Shown: one piece after another, positions 53,866 to 64,000 of the stretch
How the letters are laid out: the number at the start of each line of letters is the position of its first letter
How positions within the stretch are numbered: the stretch's first letter is position 1
NCBI RefSeq assembly: GCF_000149955.1
Contig: NC_030997.1
Coordinates: forward strand, 1,596,714 to 1,660,713
Direction of reading: 5' to 3'
DNA length: 64,000 bases
DNA from: Fusarium oxysporum f. sp. lycopersici 4287
Taxonomy: Eukaryota; Ascomycota; Sordariomycetes; Hypocreales; Nectriaceae
Program-made: the position numbers and the translations under genes
Notes under the pieces: generated by a model
Told to the model about the DNA's origin: nothing
The model's input: the letters and a program-made list of their open reading frames with translations, nothing else
Databases searched by the model: none

Positions 53866-54895
53866 CCTCCTCCTCATTAAACATCTTGACCCCACCGTGG
53901 CCACCACCGTGGCCAGTATCTTCGCTAGCGATAAAATTAGCACGTATACTGGTACCCTTGATATCGATATCCCATTTCTATTTAGTTTCCTATATATAGT
54001 TTTCTACTAGTCGCCAGTATTTACAACGCTGTTTAATCAGGCAGGTAGCAGGATTCAGGTAATAAAGAGTGAATTCCTAGGGGTAATACTGCTCTGGAAA
54101 GAAGGTCCTTATACAGAGGAAGTCCTTAAAGAAGGCTCTCTCGCCTACGCCTTCGAATTTAATAGATTCTAGAGTTAAGCTTTAGGGATATGACGGCGTA
54201 GCCTGTGGGGTCTATTGGTAGAGATGCCTTAATTGGTGAGGCTGAGGCTATCCTGCCGCTTGGTTATACTGCTCTGCTTCTCTCCTGCTCTAAATTTAAG
54301 CTGCTAGAGAAGCTTATATATAGAGAAGATTATGTAACTTATCAGTAAGGGCATATTTATATACTTAAACCTAGGCTAACTGTATTCTGATAATAGTCTT
54401 GCGATTAGTGAGATAGTTTATGCTGTTGGTAAAGGGTTAGTAAACTCTAGGTTAGATAGGATGTGATACTTTTAGTAGAATAGACAGTGGCTGGTAAAGT
54501 ATATTTAATCTTCTGTTTTACCTGCTTTTAAACTAATCTTATGTTGTCTTAAGAGTAAGGTTGTGATAACTATAATCTCTAGTATAAGTATGTTGCTGTC
54601 TGGGCTTGTATGCTCTAAGGTGGGATATATATAACTTCTTATAAGGATGTTATAATGGCCCAAGTTATACGACAGTGTATGTGACAAAACAGATAACGAG
54701 ATCCAAAACACCAGTTGTTCTCCAGGTTGATGAAATGTTTTATCTTTAGGGCACCTGTGTTCATCGGGACAGTATCTCGAGAGCAGCGTAGTGTAATCTC
54801 CTGTTCAAGTTTCACCTGTCATTCTTATCATTGCGGATTCGCCTTCAGATAGCAGGGTAGTGAGAAAATGCATGTTGAATGCTGGTGCTGACTTG
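53866..54895 (+). repeat. Segmental duplication, copy A
   Basis: About 1.03 kb that aligns by eye along its length with 57212-58265 in the same orientation. Shared blocks include agcgataaaat, tatatatagt-tttct, gcctgtggggtctat and caacagtgttcat-ggga. The 5' part carries an open frame (RQSVDPLRLSLLLIKHLDPT) that fades into stops. It lies just upstream of the intact F-box-like gene at 55120. No TIR or LTR was found. Confidence 0.7.
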
Positions 54896-55119
54896 CATGA
54901 GGAACTACGCCGAGAGTCGGACTCCTGCGATGTTAGCATTTCATTTTCTGCCCTCGTCGTCAACATCGACCGCCCATGGTTACACAGCGAGCTCTTCAGC
55001 GACACTGATTTCGGCGTGCAAAGAGCTGTCAAATCCAGCAACCGTCCAGTTGTGGATCATTTATAAACAGCGCCAATCCCCAATCTCTAGATCTCAGATT
55101 CTTTCTCAAGCCAACCAAA

Positions 55120-56709
55120 ATGGCTTCTTCAACGCCAGACATCTCTTGCATTCTCCCACGCCTTCCCCAAGAATTAAGCAAGGCTATTTCTCATTATCTA
55201 GAGGGCAGCGACCTCAAGGCCCTGCGCGAAACATGCTCAGCAATGGCATGGGCCATACCACTCCATTTCGATCGTGTATTCATATCCGCAAATTCCCTCA
55301 ATATCCAAGTCTTCAAAGCAATCGCAGCCAACGAAACCTTTCGTCATCAAGTCACTGAGATTATCTGGGACGACGCCCGTCTATTTACTGGACCGGAGCG
55401 CTGGCAATACAAAGATGAATGGGAGTATCACGGTCGGGAGCCAGATATGATTGTAACTGAGAATGGGTGTCCGAAGTGGTTTCAGAAAGGATCGAGTACA
55501 TCTGACGATGACTGGTGCCACCCCTACACTTTCCCTGTTGCTGATAATCATATGGGACTCGCAGAGTGCTGGGACTATTATAAGCCGTTGTTAGAAGACC
55601 AAAGGCAGATTCTGGCAGCTAATGCTGACATTAAAGCTTTCAAGTATGGTCTCCAGCGTTTCACATCCTTGAAAAGAATCACCATTACACCTGCGACTCA
55701 CGGGAGGCATGGGACCCCACTATACAGGACTCCTATGATTAGAGCATTTCCTCCCGGATTCGATTACCCAATCCCAAAGGCATGGCCTACTGCCCCAATG
55801 AATGATTCTGGAGAATGGCAGGACGAGCTTCCATGGATATCTGAGGAGGGCGATGCCCCGTATCAGTGGTTTTACGGTACCCACTGTACCGCTGAGAAAT
55901 ACAGAGAGAAGTGGCGAGGCTATCAACTCGTCAGCCGAGCCTTAATTGAGTGTGAGAATCAAGTCACAGAGCTCAGAATCAAGGGCCACGAGATCAAGTC
56001 TGGATTGAGCTGTCGTATCTTTGATCAGCCTTGCACCGAATACGAAGATATATGCACTCTACTCAGGCGTCCAGGGTTCCGATACCTCGATCTTGATCTT
56101 TTCACAGGTCTCATCGAGCACGACGACTGGGCAACATACAAGACGGGACTTTTGCACGACGCTTTAGCTCAAGCTAAAGACATAGAGCATTTATGCATAC
56201 GTGCTTCGACCCATATCGAGGATGCATTCCCTCAACAGCTTGATCCAGATGACCTCGAAAGGCCTGTATTTTCCCTACGCACGATATTTCCTGTCTATCA
56301 CTGGCCACGACTTCAGCATTTCAGTATTTCGAATTTCCTTGTAGAGCTAGATGATTTGATTGATATTCTATCCGCTTTGCCGTCCACATTGCGCTCCGTT
56401 GAGCTAATTAACTTGGCACTTCGAAATCCAGACCACGGCTATGACGATCTCGTTCGCCAGATGCGTGGTACTTTGGACTGGCGCTTACGCCTAACGGAAG
56501 AGAGACCGAAGGTGCATATGGTCTGTTCTAGGGGATCTAACATATGCACATTGGTGGACGATGAGTTGATTGAGGTAGATGATGCGGTATGTTCTTATCT
56601 GTATGGGGATGGTGAAAACCTATTCGAACCTGAGTCGAGGTACGTATCACGTGGAAGAGGGGCTGTACGGATAGATGTATTCGATTCAGCCTTCCGAGCT
56701 CCTTACTAG
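55120..56709 (+). CDS. F-box-like protein, intact paralog
   Basis: Single exon, 529 residues from the ATG at 55120 (MASSTPDISC). An F-box-like N-terminus (ILPRLPQELSKAISHYL, then LKALRETCSAM) leads to a long body. Landmarks are LHFDRVFISANSLNI, RHQVTEIIWDDARL, FKYGLQRFTSLKR, IRAFPPGFDYP and SGLSCRIFDQP. The body probably forms leucine-rich or solenoid-like repeats. A paralog on the opposite strand at 61169-62725 has the same landmarks but two stops. Likely a substrate adaptor of an SCF ligase; target unknown. Confidence 0.8.
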   Translation: MASSTPDISCILPRLPQELSKAISHYLEGSDLKALRETCSAMAWAIPLHFDRVFISANSLNIQVFKAIAANETFRHQVTEIIWDDARLFTGPERWQYKDEWEYHGREPDMIVTENGCPKWFQKGSSTSDDDWCHPYTFPVADNHMGLAECWDYYKPLLEDQRQILAANADIKAFKYGLQRFTSLKRITITPATHGRHGTPLYRTPMIRAFPPGFDYPIPKAWPTAPMNDSGEWQDELPWISEEGDAPYQWFYGTHCTAEKYREKWRGYQLVSRALIECENQVTELRIKGHEIKSGLSCRIFDQPCTEYEDICTLLRRPGFRYLDLDLFTGLIEHDDWATYKTGLLHDALAQAKDIEHLCIRASTHIEDAFPQQLDPDDLERPVFSLRTIFPVYHWPRLQHFSISNFLVELDDLIDILSALPSTLRSVELINLALRNPDHGYDDLVRQMRGTLDWRLRLTEERPKVHMVCSRGSNICTLVDDELIEVDDAVCSYLYGDGENLFEPESRYVSRGRGAVRIDVFDSAFRAPY

Positions 56710-56995
56710 AGTCCAAGATATATGTTATTGACAATCGTCTCTACTCTAGCAAGTCCTTTAGACTCGGCGAAAAGCTTAGGAGCCACGGATTTGATAGGGA
56801 AATTTTAAATGTACTATATAGAAGCTCATAAACCTTATTCTATTGTCAACGATGGCCCAGCAGCCGTCAGCGCATTTTGCCTTGTCAGAATAAAACCATG
56901 CCAACCTGGAACAGCTATTAATCTTCTCTAGTAGCGGAAACGTCTTTGTGAAAGCTGCAGACACTATCATGTACAAGCCTGAGTTATTTGCGTGT

Positions 56996-57209
56996 CGGTA
57001 AAGACTCATGTTGCGGTTTTGCTCTCGACCACCGGGCTTATCTCATGGGTCAAGCCACGTGATATGATCGTCATTAGATCATTTTCAACCCCTCCCAGGC
57101 TCCAACTCCAAGACTGAAAGCTTCTATCTCGGTCCCCTTTCAGCTATTTTATAATTTACTTCTCCAACGGTCTAGAAAATGAACATCCGTCGAGACGCCA
57201 AACCTCCGC
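56996..57209 (+). repeat. Truncated copy of the 2EXR gene promoter and first codons
   Basis: The segment matches 62738-62960: ggtaaagactcatgtt, cttatctcat, then ttcaacccctc-caggctccaactcc and gactgaaagcttctatctc. It runs through an ATG (57179) with the start NIRRDAKPP in place of HIPRDSKPP. It then joins repeat B within about 10 codons. The rest of the gene is absent. Confidence 0.75.
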
Positions 57210-57211
57210 AG

Positions 57212-58265
57212 GTTCGTCCTCATCAAATATCTTAACCTACTGAAGCTAGTCGCTCCGCCAGCGATAAAATCAGCATATATAGCAGTACCCTATATATTAA
57301 TGTCCTATTTCTCTTTACTTTACTATATATAGTCTTTTATTAGTTATTAGTATTTATGATTCTATTTAATTAGGTAGGTAGCGGTATTTAGGTGATAAAG
57401 AGTAAATATCTAGGGGAGATATTGCGATAGAAAGAAGAATACTATATGGAGAGAGTTTCTGGAGAAGGCCCTATCGCCTACAGGAGGTCCTCTGACTTGA
57501 TCGAATCTGGAATCAAGTGTTGGGGTTATGACTTCGTAGTCTGTGGGGTCTATCAGGAGATGAGCCTTGCTCGGGAGAGGGTCAGGCTGTTCTGCCGCTT
57601 GGTTGTACTGCTCTGTGTCTTCCTATATCTGAGACTAAGCTACTAGTAAATCTTGTACCTGTAGAACATCATCTAGCTCTTAAGTGAGAGCATCTTGAAG
57701 TTCCTGAGCCCGGGCTAACCGCATCCTAATGGCTGCCTCATAATCATCTGGATAGTCTATGGTATCATCGAGAGGCTTGGTAGACTCTGGGTTAGGATAG
57801 TTAGGATGCTATTGGTAGAATAGGCGGTGGCTGATAATATATAGATATTCGTCTGGTTTGCTTGCTATTTAGAGTAGAATTGTCTTATTTTGAGAGGGCA
57901 GTTATGGTGACTACAATCTCTAGGATAAGTGTGTTGCTACGTAGACTTATATACTCCTAGGTCGGAAACATAGATCTTTTTATAGAAGCATGTTCCGGTG
58001 TTTTAAGGTCTATGCAATGCATCACAGAACTTAGAATTGGGCCAAAGACAGAAGTTATTCTCGAGGACGATGAACTGGCCTATATTCAGGGCAACAGTGT
58101 TCATGGGGACAGCACCTCAAAAAGAAGATTGTAGAGTAGCCCAGTAGTGCAATCTCTTGTTCACTGTAATGTTTCGTCAGTTTTCACTTGTCATCCTTCT
58201 CATGGCGGATTCGCGTTCAGATAACAGGCTGAGAAGAAGGCGCTTGTTAAATGCTGTTGATAGTA
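57212..58265 (+). repeat. Segmental duplication, copy B
   Basis: Direct copy of 53866-54895 in the same orientation. It begins right where the truncated 2EXR copy stops. It is more AT-biased and rearranged than copy A. ORFs inside it are fragments. Confidence 0.7.
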
Positions 58266-58417
58266 AACTCGGCCAAAGCGGCGCCCGACATGGCTCCCGA
58301 GTAATGGCTCCTATGTGCGCGGTCTTATTGGTTCTATTCGGTGATCTCCATTGCTGAGATTGCACCAGCAACTAACAAACCACTAGGTAGTCGTGTCTGT
58401 GACAAGCATCCCCATAT

Positions 58418-59163
58418 TCAACGATGCTTCGTCCAGCAAACGTTCCCTGCCACAATAACAAAATCTTTATGTCCCTTAGTGTCATCATCATAATCAGAGG
58501 CGCCATGCTGCTTACCACTACAGCGATCATCAACAGAGCTGTTATGCAAGTCGTGATTGTCGCGGCATGGTGCCAGTAACTGGCCGCAGCTGATCGTCCA
58601 GTTCTCAGGCGACTCAGGCGTTGACGGTAGGTCTTCTTCAGTGACAGAACACAGATCATCTATAGCTTCGCGGCATTTCCTCTTAGGGACAGAGTCATCG
58701 GTCTTACTGCTTGAAGTCCTCTTGAGATTCGAGGCCTGAGCGCTGGGTGAATTGTCACGATTGATTGAGCTTTGTGATGAGTGCCCGCTAGATAATGGGT
58801 CTAAAGCCGGAAGGACATCGGTGGAATTAGGTATCCCAAAGCTCCCATCCCTATCGGGCACTCCAAGCTTCTCAAGTGAGGAAGAGACTTGGCAGTCGAG
58901 GCTCAGCCTCTGTTCCTCAAAACTGGCCATCTGGAAACGAGGGGTGATGAGCTCTGTTGGAAGAAAGCCTGGCTTTGAGACAGGCAGCGCTGGCTGTGAG
59001 AAGGGAGACACAGGTCGCTCGGGCTCATGAGTACCTTGGAAAACGTGAGTAAAGTTCAGATATCTGGGGAAAAGAACATACCACGATACGCATCCTCGGA
59101 CGACCAGTGGGAGAGGTCGAGAAAGACATTGACGTCGAAGTCTTCAGTGATAACATCACTCAT
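58418..59163 (-). CDS. Hypothetical Ser-rich protein with basic patch
   Basis: A long exon (58418 to about 59030) encodes a Ser/Pro/Asp-rich protein with a basic cluster VPKRKCREA and an acidic stretch SVTEEDLPSTPESPEN. An upstream exon from the ATG at 59163 (MSDVITEDFDVNVFLDLS) is likely, joined by an intron with a gtatgt donor near 59082; the exact junction is uncertain. The acidic, amphipathic N-terminus and the basic patch hint at a nuclear protein. No domain recognised. Confidence 0.55.
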
Positions 59164-60163
59164 GGCTGGAATATCGTGCCTGCGGTAAGTTGACAATAAC
59201 GGTGTTGTTTTGTTGAATTCGGATTGGAAGTGCCACGGAAAAGGAAGAGTATGCCTTCCGAGTCGTAAAAGGCTACAATGTTCATTATATATGTATTTAT
59301 TGAAACGATATACTTTTAAATGCGGACATTATCTCTTCTCACTTGGTTCGATCAGACGAGTAATGGACCATGAATAAGCTTATTATTAGGGGCTTTTTTA
59401 TAAACCTTAACTCCATTAACAATGCGATACTTTGAGTTATGAAAGCTTCGTCCATGTTATCTAAAGTATAAGTCAAAGTCTAGTTACAGCCCAGACTCTT
59501 GCATTTCTATCATGGTTCAGGGGGGCATCACTCGATCTGATGTCACTTCGAGTTCAAGTCATATCGTTATGCTGGAGGCCCGTAGACATCGCAGAATTAT
59601 ATGGCCAAAGGCTATGCGTTCGCAGTTGTTGGTGGCTGCGCTTGATAATGCTGTCATTCTGGTATACTTAGAATAAGTGGGATCCCGCTATCCGAACTGC
59701 TTCTTAATAGGATTTTCATTCTCTCTTGATGGCACTTTTAAGTTAAAGAAAGGCTTTAAGTAGGAATTGTGATTTCGAATGCTGTTTCACAAGTGATGCT
59801 CGAAATCTGACCTCTCAACTAGCTACTGTATGTAAGGCGCGCGACAACACTCAACTCGCACCCACTACTGACTCGAAAGCCCTGGAAACATATCTTAGAC
59901 GGTGCATGGGATTCCTCATACTTGAAATATCTGTGGAATCCTCCTATATAGAATGGGATACCCGAAGGTCTCAAACACAAGAATCCTAGACTCTAGACTT
60001 GTCCATGTTCTTACAGGTATTCGCTATCTTGATGTTGAAGTAGTTCCTGTAATGATTTTAGGCCCACATTCTGACGAGTTGCGGAGTAAGAAAACATCCA
60101 AAAACACCGCACCTGTTCACAAGAGGTTTGGCACGTAGCCCCAAGTGTCTTGTTCTAAAGAAC
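59164..60163. other. Intergenic, nothing recognised
   Basis: 1 kb, AT-rich, with one 61-codon ORF lacking support. It includes the promoter of the gene at 58418-59163. Confidence 0.45.
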
Positions 60164-60950
60164 TTACTCCTTGTTGTTGTACATCCAGATCTCGGTGTAT
60201 CTAGCGCTACGGACCATGGAGTCGAGCACTAAGCGGTTGTACTCCTTCCATTCTTTCAGTAGGCTTGGAATCGTGGTGCCTGCACCTTGCTGTGTGCTGT
60301 ACCAAGTATCGAAGTCACCCATATGGTCGTAAATCGCCTCGTAGACAGCACAGTACTTAGGCCATATATCCTTGTGATTTAGGTAGCTGAAGATCATTCC
60401 TAGCTCAACGCATTAGTATGTCTAAATAAAAGTGAGACGGGCTATGTCCTCTTCAAGTGACTCATATATGCTGGGATCATAGAGGATCTTACCCATTTCT
60501 TTGACTAATTGAAGCTGCTCATCTGAACTCGTAGTTTCATATTTAGTGGGCGAGGTAGGTTCGTTTCCGGTGTACATCTGTATTATTAAGTTAGACAAAT
60601 GGGCAACGTATATTCAAGGTAGATTAGACAAGTGCCACAATCATAAGCCGGGTGAAAAGAGAACAATAGCAGCCACTTACGCTCCCCTTTTTCAGGCTTG
60701 GCCTGAATTGGAAGATGGTCAACCGGTCCGGATGTTCTTCGCTGCCCAGTTCTGCCACTATGACTTCTCCAAAGCTTGCCCATCTAGTACCACTTGGATA
60801 AATCTTGATTATCCACATGGGATTCGTCTTGGCGGACTTTATCCACTGTCGTGTCCAAGAACATGGTACTTTCGGCGTCGGATTTGCGGGCATAGGCGAG
60901 TCAAACTTCAGTCTTAACTCGTCCAATGCACACTTCGTGTTCAGGTGGTA
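60164..60950 (-). CDS. Hypothetical protein, 3' part of a gene
   Basis: Three exons link in phase. The first, open from about 60950, reads VPCSWTRQWIKSAKTNP, then WIIKIYPSGTRWASFGEV and RLTIFQFRPSLKKG, to a gtaagt donor at about 60678. The second starts MYTGNEPTSPTKYETT after an atacag acceptor (about 60577). The third starts MIFSYLNHKDIWPKY after a tactaatg branch and gctag acceptor. It ends IWMYNNKE at 60164. No ATG is found for the first exon, so the 5' end is missing or in unseen exons. Sequence is cytosolic in style; no family recognised. It slightly overlaps a LysM fragment on the plus strand. Confidence 0.5.
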
Positions 60951-61141
60951 TCGTCACGCCGACGCTAACGCAAACTGGTATGGTCACAGGCTGCAAGTAT
61001 TTTTACCAAGTTCACGGTGGAGACGGCTACTGGGACATTGCGCATGATAACAATCTGGATGATTTTTATAAGTGGAATCCCGCTGTCAAAACGGATTTTT
61101 CTGGACTGCAGCCCGACTATAATATTTGTATTGGTATCTAG
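60950..61141 (+). pseudogene. LysM-domain gene fragment
   Basis: The frame reads PTLTQTGMVTGCKYFYQVHG, then GDGYWDIAHDNN, FYKWNPAV and SGLQPDYNICIGI before a stop. This is the C-terminal LysM of fungal secreted LysM proteins, which bind chitin. Several usually conserved positions are changed and the N-terminal part with signal peptide and other LysM repeats is absent. It is a broken remnant on the edge of the rearranged block. Confidence 0.6.
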
Positions 61142-61168
61142 ATAGTCCTTTGTATCATATTTAGCTAC

Positions 61169-62725
61169 TTAGTAGGGAGCCACATAGTCTGGGTTGAAGA
61201 TATCCCGCTGCACTCCGCCTTGACCAGGCCATATGACGTATTTGTCATCCTCAAATGGGTTATCACCGTTTTCGTACAGATACGAATGAACAACATCGTC
61301 GACCTCGACAAATTTTCCCTCTCCTTGTACATGGTCATGTAACGCAGAAACCACCATGTGTACCTTGGGCCTCTCTTGCGCCGGTCGTGAGGACCAGTCA
61401 AGTATATCACGCATTGCCCGAAGCAAATCGTCATAGCCTTGTTCTGGAGTCCCTAATGCCACGTGGATGAGCTCGATAGAGCGCAATGATGATGGTAAAG
61501 TGGCCAAGAGGTCAATAAAATCATCAAGATCCACAAGCATATGTCAAATGCCGAAATGCCTCAGATGTGGCCAGTGATCTATGGGAAAGATGGTCCGCAC
61601 TGGGAATACATGCCCTTCGACGTCCGGAACAAGCTGCTGTGGCGCTCCATGGGAAACTTCCATGCTGGTACGCAAGGAAAAGTGCTCAAGGTCAGTTGCT
61701 TGGGCCAAAGCATCGTGTAAATGTCCAGTGTTGTACGATACCCAGTCGTTGTCTTCAAGAAGGCCTGTAAAAAGATGTAGGCCGAGGTATCGAAAACCGG
61801 GACGTTTCAAGAAAGCAACAAAATCATCGTACTCGGTGGACCGTTGATCAAATATTCGGCAATTTAATCCAGATTGGATCTTGTTGACTCCGATGACAAG
61901 TTCTGTAATGGTACGATCTTCGCACTCCACTAAGGCTCGAGTGACGAGACGGAATCCACACCATTTAGCTCTGTATGCCTCAGCCGTACACTCGGCACCA
62001 TAGGTATTTTGGTAAGGGTCGTTGCCATCTTCAGAAACCCATGGGAGTGCGTCAATGAGCTTTTCATCGTCAAAGGAAGGCCATGCTTGAGGTAGAGGGT
62101 AGTCGAAACCGGGAGGAAATGCCCGGACCATAGGTGTCCTATACAGTGGCTGCCATAGCCTACCATGAGTTGCCTGCGTAACGGTAACTCGCTTTAGTGA
62201 AGTAAAGCGCTTTAGTCCGTATTTGAAGGCCTCGATATCGGCATTGGACGATAGAACCCGACGTTGGTCATCGGGTAGTCGTTAATAATAGGCCCACGAT
62301 TCTTCGATCCCAAGATAGATGTCGGGGTAAACATAAGGACTTGGATCACCGTAGTCATAGCGACCTTTTTTGAACCAAAATGGGCATACATTCTCCGCTG
62401 CCGCATCCTCAGGGTCGTTGCCATCCTCCTCATACTCTTGTCGCTCTTGTTCAAGCTCAGGTCCCATGCGTAAGCGTGCATCATCCCAAATAATTTCAGA
62501 GACTTGATGACGGAAGGTCTCGTGGCTTGCAATCTCGTTGAAGACATCGATATTGAGAGAATTGGCCGATATGAAGACACGGTCGAAATGAAGAGGAAGG
62601 GCCTCGTGGAATGCAGAGCATGTTACGCGGAGGTTTTTAATATCATCAGCCTCAAAAACAGAATAGATGTCATTTTGTATCTCCTGCGGTAACTGTAGCA
62701 AGATAGGCGGGGCTGGAGAACCCAT
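61169..62725 (-). pseudogene. F-box-like paralog with two nonsense codons
   Basis: The same frame runs from the ATG at 62725 (MGSPAPPILLQLPQE) to the TAA at 61169, 519 codons, broken only by a TAA at 62282-62284 after SWAYY and a TGA at 61544-61546 after FGI. All landmarks of the intact paralog at 55120 are kept (LHFDRVFISANSLNI, RHQVSEIIWDDARL, FKYGLKRFTSLKR, VRAFPPGFDYP). No indels break the frame, so inactivation is recent or the stops are read or edited. As annotated it would yield at most a 147-residue fragment. Confidence 0.8.
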
Positions 62726-62929
62726 TTTGACAAGTGTTGAGTTGGTAAAGACTCATGTTGAGAGTTTTGTTTACAACAAATACCGTGCTTATCTCATCAT
62801 TTGAACCACTTGATGCGTTCCCTATCACAGCACTTTCAACCCCTCTCAGGCTCCAACTCCGAGACTGAAAGCTTCTATCTCGATCCCATTTCAGCCATTT
62901 CATAGTTTGCTCTTCCAACTATTTATAAA

Positions 62930-63694
62930 ATGCACATACCTCGAGACTCCAAACCTCCGAGCAAGCTAGAGACCTCTCAATCGTTTCCTTTGTCACGATT
63001 CCCTCCCGAGATCCGTTGCATCATCTGGGGCTTCACTCTTCCCGAGCGGCAAGTTCACAAGGCAATCGTTAGACCACGCTGCGACTCAAAAATTCCCACC
63101 AATTCAATTCATGCCATCTCGCCCCCACTCCCTGCTGCTCTTTGGACATATCGGGAGTCTCGCGCAACAGCTCGCTTAACTTTGACACGCTTTCCGCGCT
63201 GCCAATGTGATCCAAACACAACAGTATTTGGGTATTTTAACCCAAAGAACGATATTCTACATATCGAAGCATCACATCGGCGCGATGGCTGGTGTGCTCC
63301 ATGGGTTGACTTTACGAACTTATACATGACGGTTATGTGTGAATTTGTTTTCCAGAAGTATATCCATCCTGCAGCGTCCAAGATGATCTCGTGTCGAACC
63401 GATATTACTTTATATCTAGCGTACCTGTACTTGGACGAGAAGATGGAGGTTATCTGTTGTAGGCACATGTTGCGTTACCCTCTCATGGACCTTATCAGGC
63501 ATACAGATTGTGTTCCTCTGCAGAATTTAAGACTCGGGTGTTCTCGACCTTCGAGGTATAAGAGGCTGAGAAAATTATCTGATAGAATTGTAAGTGGGGA
63601 AAATTCAGATTGTCCTTTTACGGTGGAGATTGCTGAAGTAAAGATGTATTGCTGTTGTCCGAGACCGCAGCCATCTAGTATGAAAGAAGCCTAA
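62930..63694 (+). CDS. 2EXR-family protein
   Basis: Single exon, 254 residues from the ATG at 62930. The 2EXR motif is clear near residue 20 (FPLSRFPPEIRCIIWGFTLP), a fungal-expanded domain of unknown role often found in accessory genes. The remainder shows YRESRATARLTLTRF and a Cys/Arg-rich end. No signal or membrane segment is present. It is divergent from the dead F-box paralog with about 200 bp between them. That stretch and the first codons are copied at 56996-57209. Confidence 0.8.
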   Translation: MHIPRDSKPPSKLETSQSFPLSRFPPEIRCIIWGFTLPERQVHKAIVRPRCDSKIPTNSIHAISPPLPAALWTYRESRATARLTLTRFPRCQCDPNTTVFGYFNPKNDILHIEASHRRDGWCAPWVDFTNLYMTVMCEFVFQKYIHPAASKMISCRTDITLYLAYLYLDEKMEVICCRHMLRYPLMDLIRHTDCVPLQNLRLGCSRPSRYKRLRKLSDRIVSGENSDCPFTVEIAEVKMYCCCPRPQPSSMKEA

Positions 63695-64000
63695 AGTTGA
63701 ACCTAATAGGAAGCAATCAGCTATGTAGATGGAGCGCTCTTTTTGGGTAGCGGAATATATAATGGGCAATATCTCGTCTGAAAAGCCATTCAGTCCAGGC
63801 CCTTTCTAATATCTAGTGCTGCCACAAATGGAAATGCCCGAAAGACTCCGCTCTCAAATGCTTTTCCCAACCAGCAATTGCAAGCGAGTCACTTGGCGGG
63901 CCGACTTTGAGTGGATATAAGCAGACCAACAGCATTATTTCAATGAGATGTATTTCGCTGTTTCCTTGTAAAAGACAATGGTCATGTTATCTCACTTCAT
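63695..64000. other. 3' end of window, no gene
   Basis: About 306 bp with no ORF of note. It may belong to a gene beyond the window. Confidence 0.5.

Noticed and set aside
1..64000. CRISPR arrays, rRNA genes or a bacterial origin
   Set aside because: No regularly spaced direct repeats with unique spacers, no rRNA-like sequence; gene structure is eukaryotic throughout.

Overview
The window is nuclear DNA of a filamentous ascomycete. Short introns (about 43-75 bp) with GT..AG ends and RCTRAY-like branch points, Zn2Cys6 regulators, GH43, UstYa-like, CHAT and 2EXR families and the general codon style point to a Sordariomycete, most likely a Fusarium-type genome; the species is an inference. One gap of 361 N lies inside a gene. 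I see no tRNA, rRNA or CRISPR array. Exon structures were worked out by hand from splice signals and reading-frame continuity.

Layout. 0-9 kb: a C2H2-like protein, a secreted GH43 enzyme, an ankyrin gene cut by the gap, an amino-acid/GABA-type permease with a GC-AG intron, an ankyrin relic and a SAM methyltransferase. 9-14 kb: a C2H2 zinc-finger protein, a small orphan protein and a CorA-like membrane protein. 14-17.5 kb: decayed DNA with a 22-bp minisatellite, diverged repeat copies and a ruined protein-kinase gene. 17.6-19.2 kb: the core gene OLA1/YchF. 20-25 kb: a secreted Asn/Gln/Ala-rich precursor with four Lys-Arg (Kex2) sites and four HHQG motifs, a DUF3328/UstYa-like protein transcribed away from it, then a secreted M43 metalloprotease. 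The first two resemble the core of a dikaritin-type RiPP locus.

25.6-33.2 kb: two diverged copies of an unknown gene, then a 1342-residue TPR-CHAT protease-like protein head-to-head with a gene I read as a candidate fungal gasdermin-like protein. A 597-bp hAT-type element with an 11-bp TIR and an 8-bp target duplication sits inside exon 2 of the latter and truncates it. This looks like a protease/pore-former cell-death pair whose executioner is broken in this strain.

33-46.5 kb: an F-box protein, a large secreted SGNH hydrolase with FG-GAP/VCBS-like repeats, a Ser/Thr-rich secreted protein, and an NmrA-like/Zn2Cys6 divergent pair. 46-53.5 kb: a small protein, a secreted cysteine-containing protein, then a cupin, an MDR oxidoreductase and a Zn2Cys6 regulator; the promoters of the last two share an 11-bp GC-rich motif. 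53.8-64 kb: a rearranged region with two 1-kb segmental copies, an intact F-box-like gene and its inverted paralog with two stop codons, a LysM fragment, a 2EXR gene and a truncated copy of its 5' end. The mix of conserved genes with duplicated, broken and transposon-hit genes suggests a fast-evolving accessory region.
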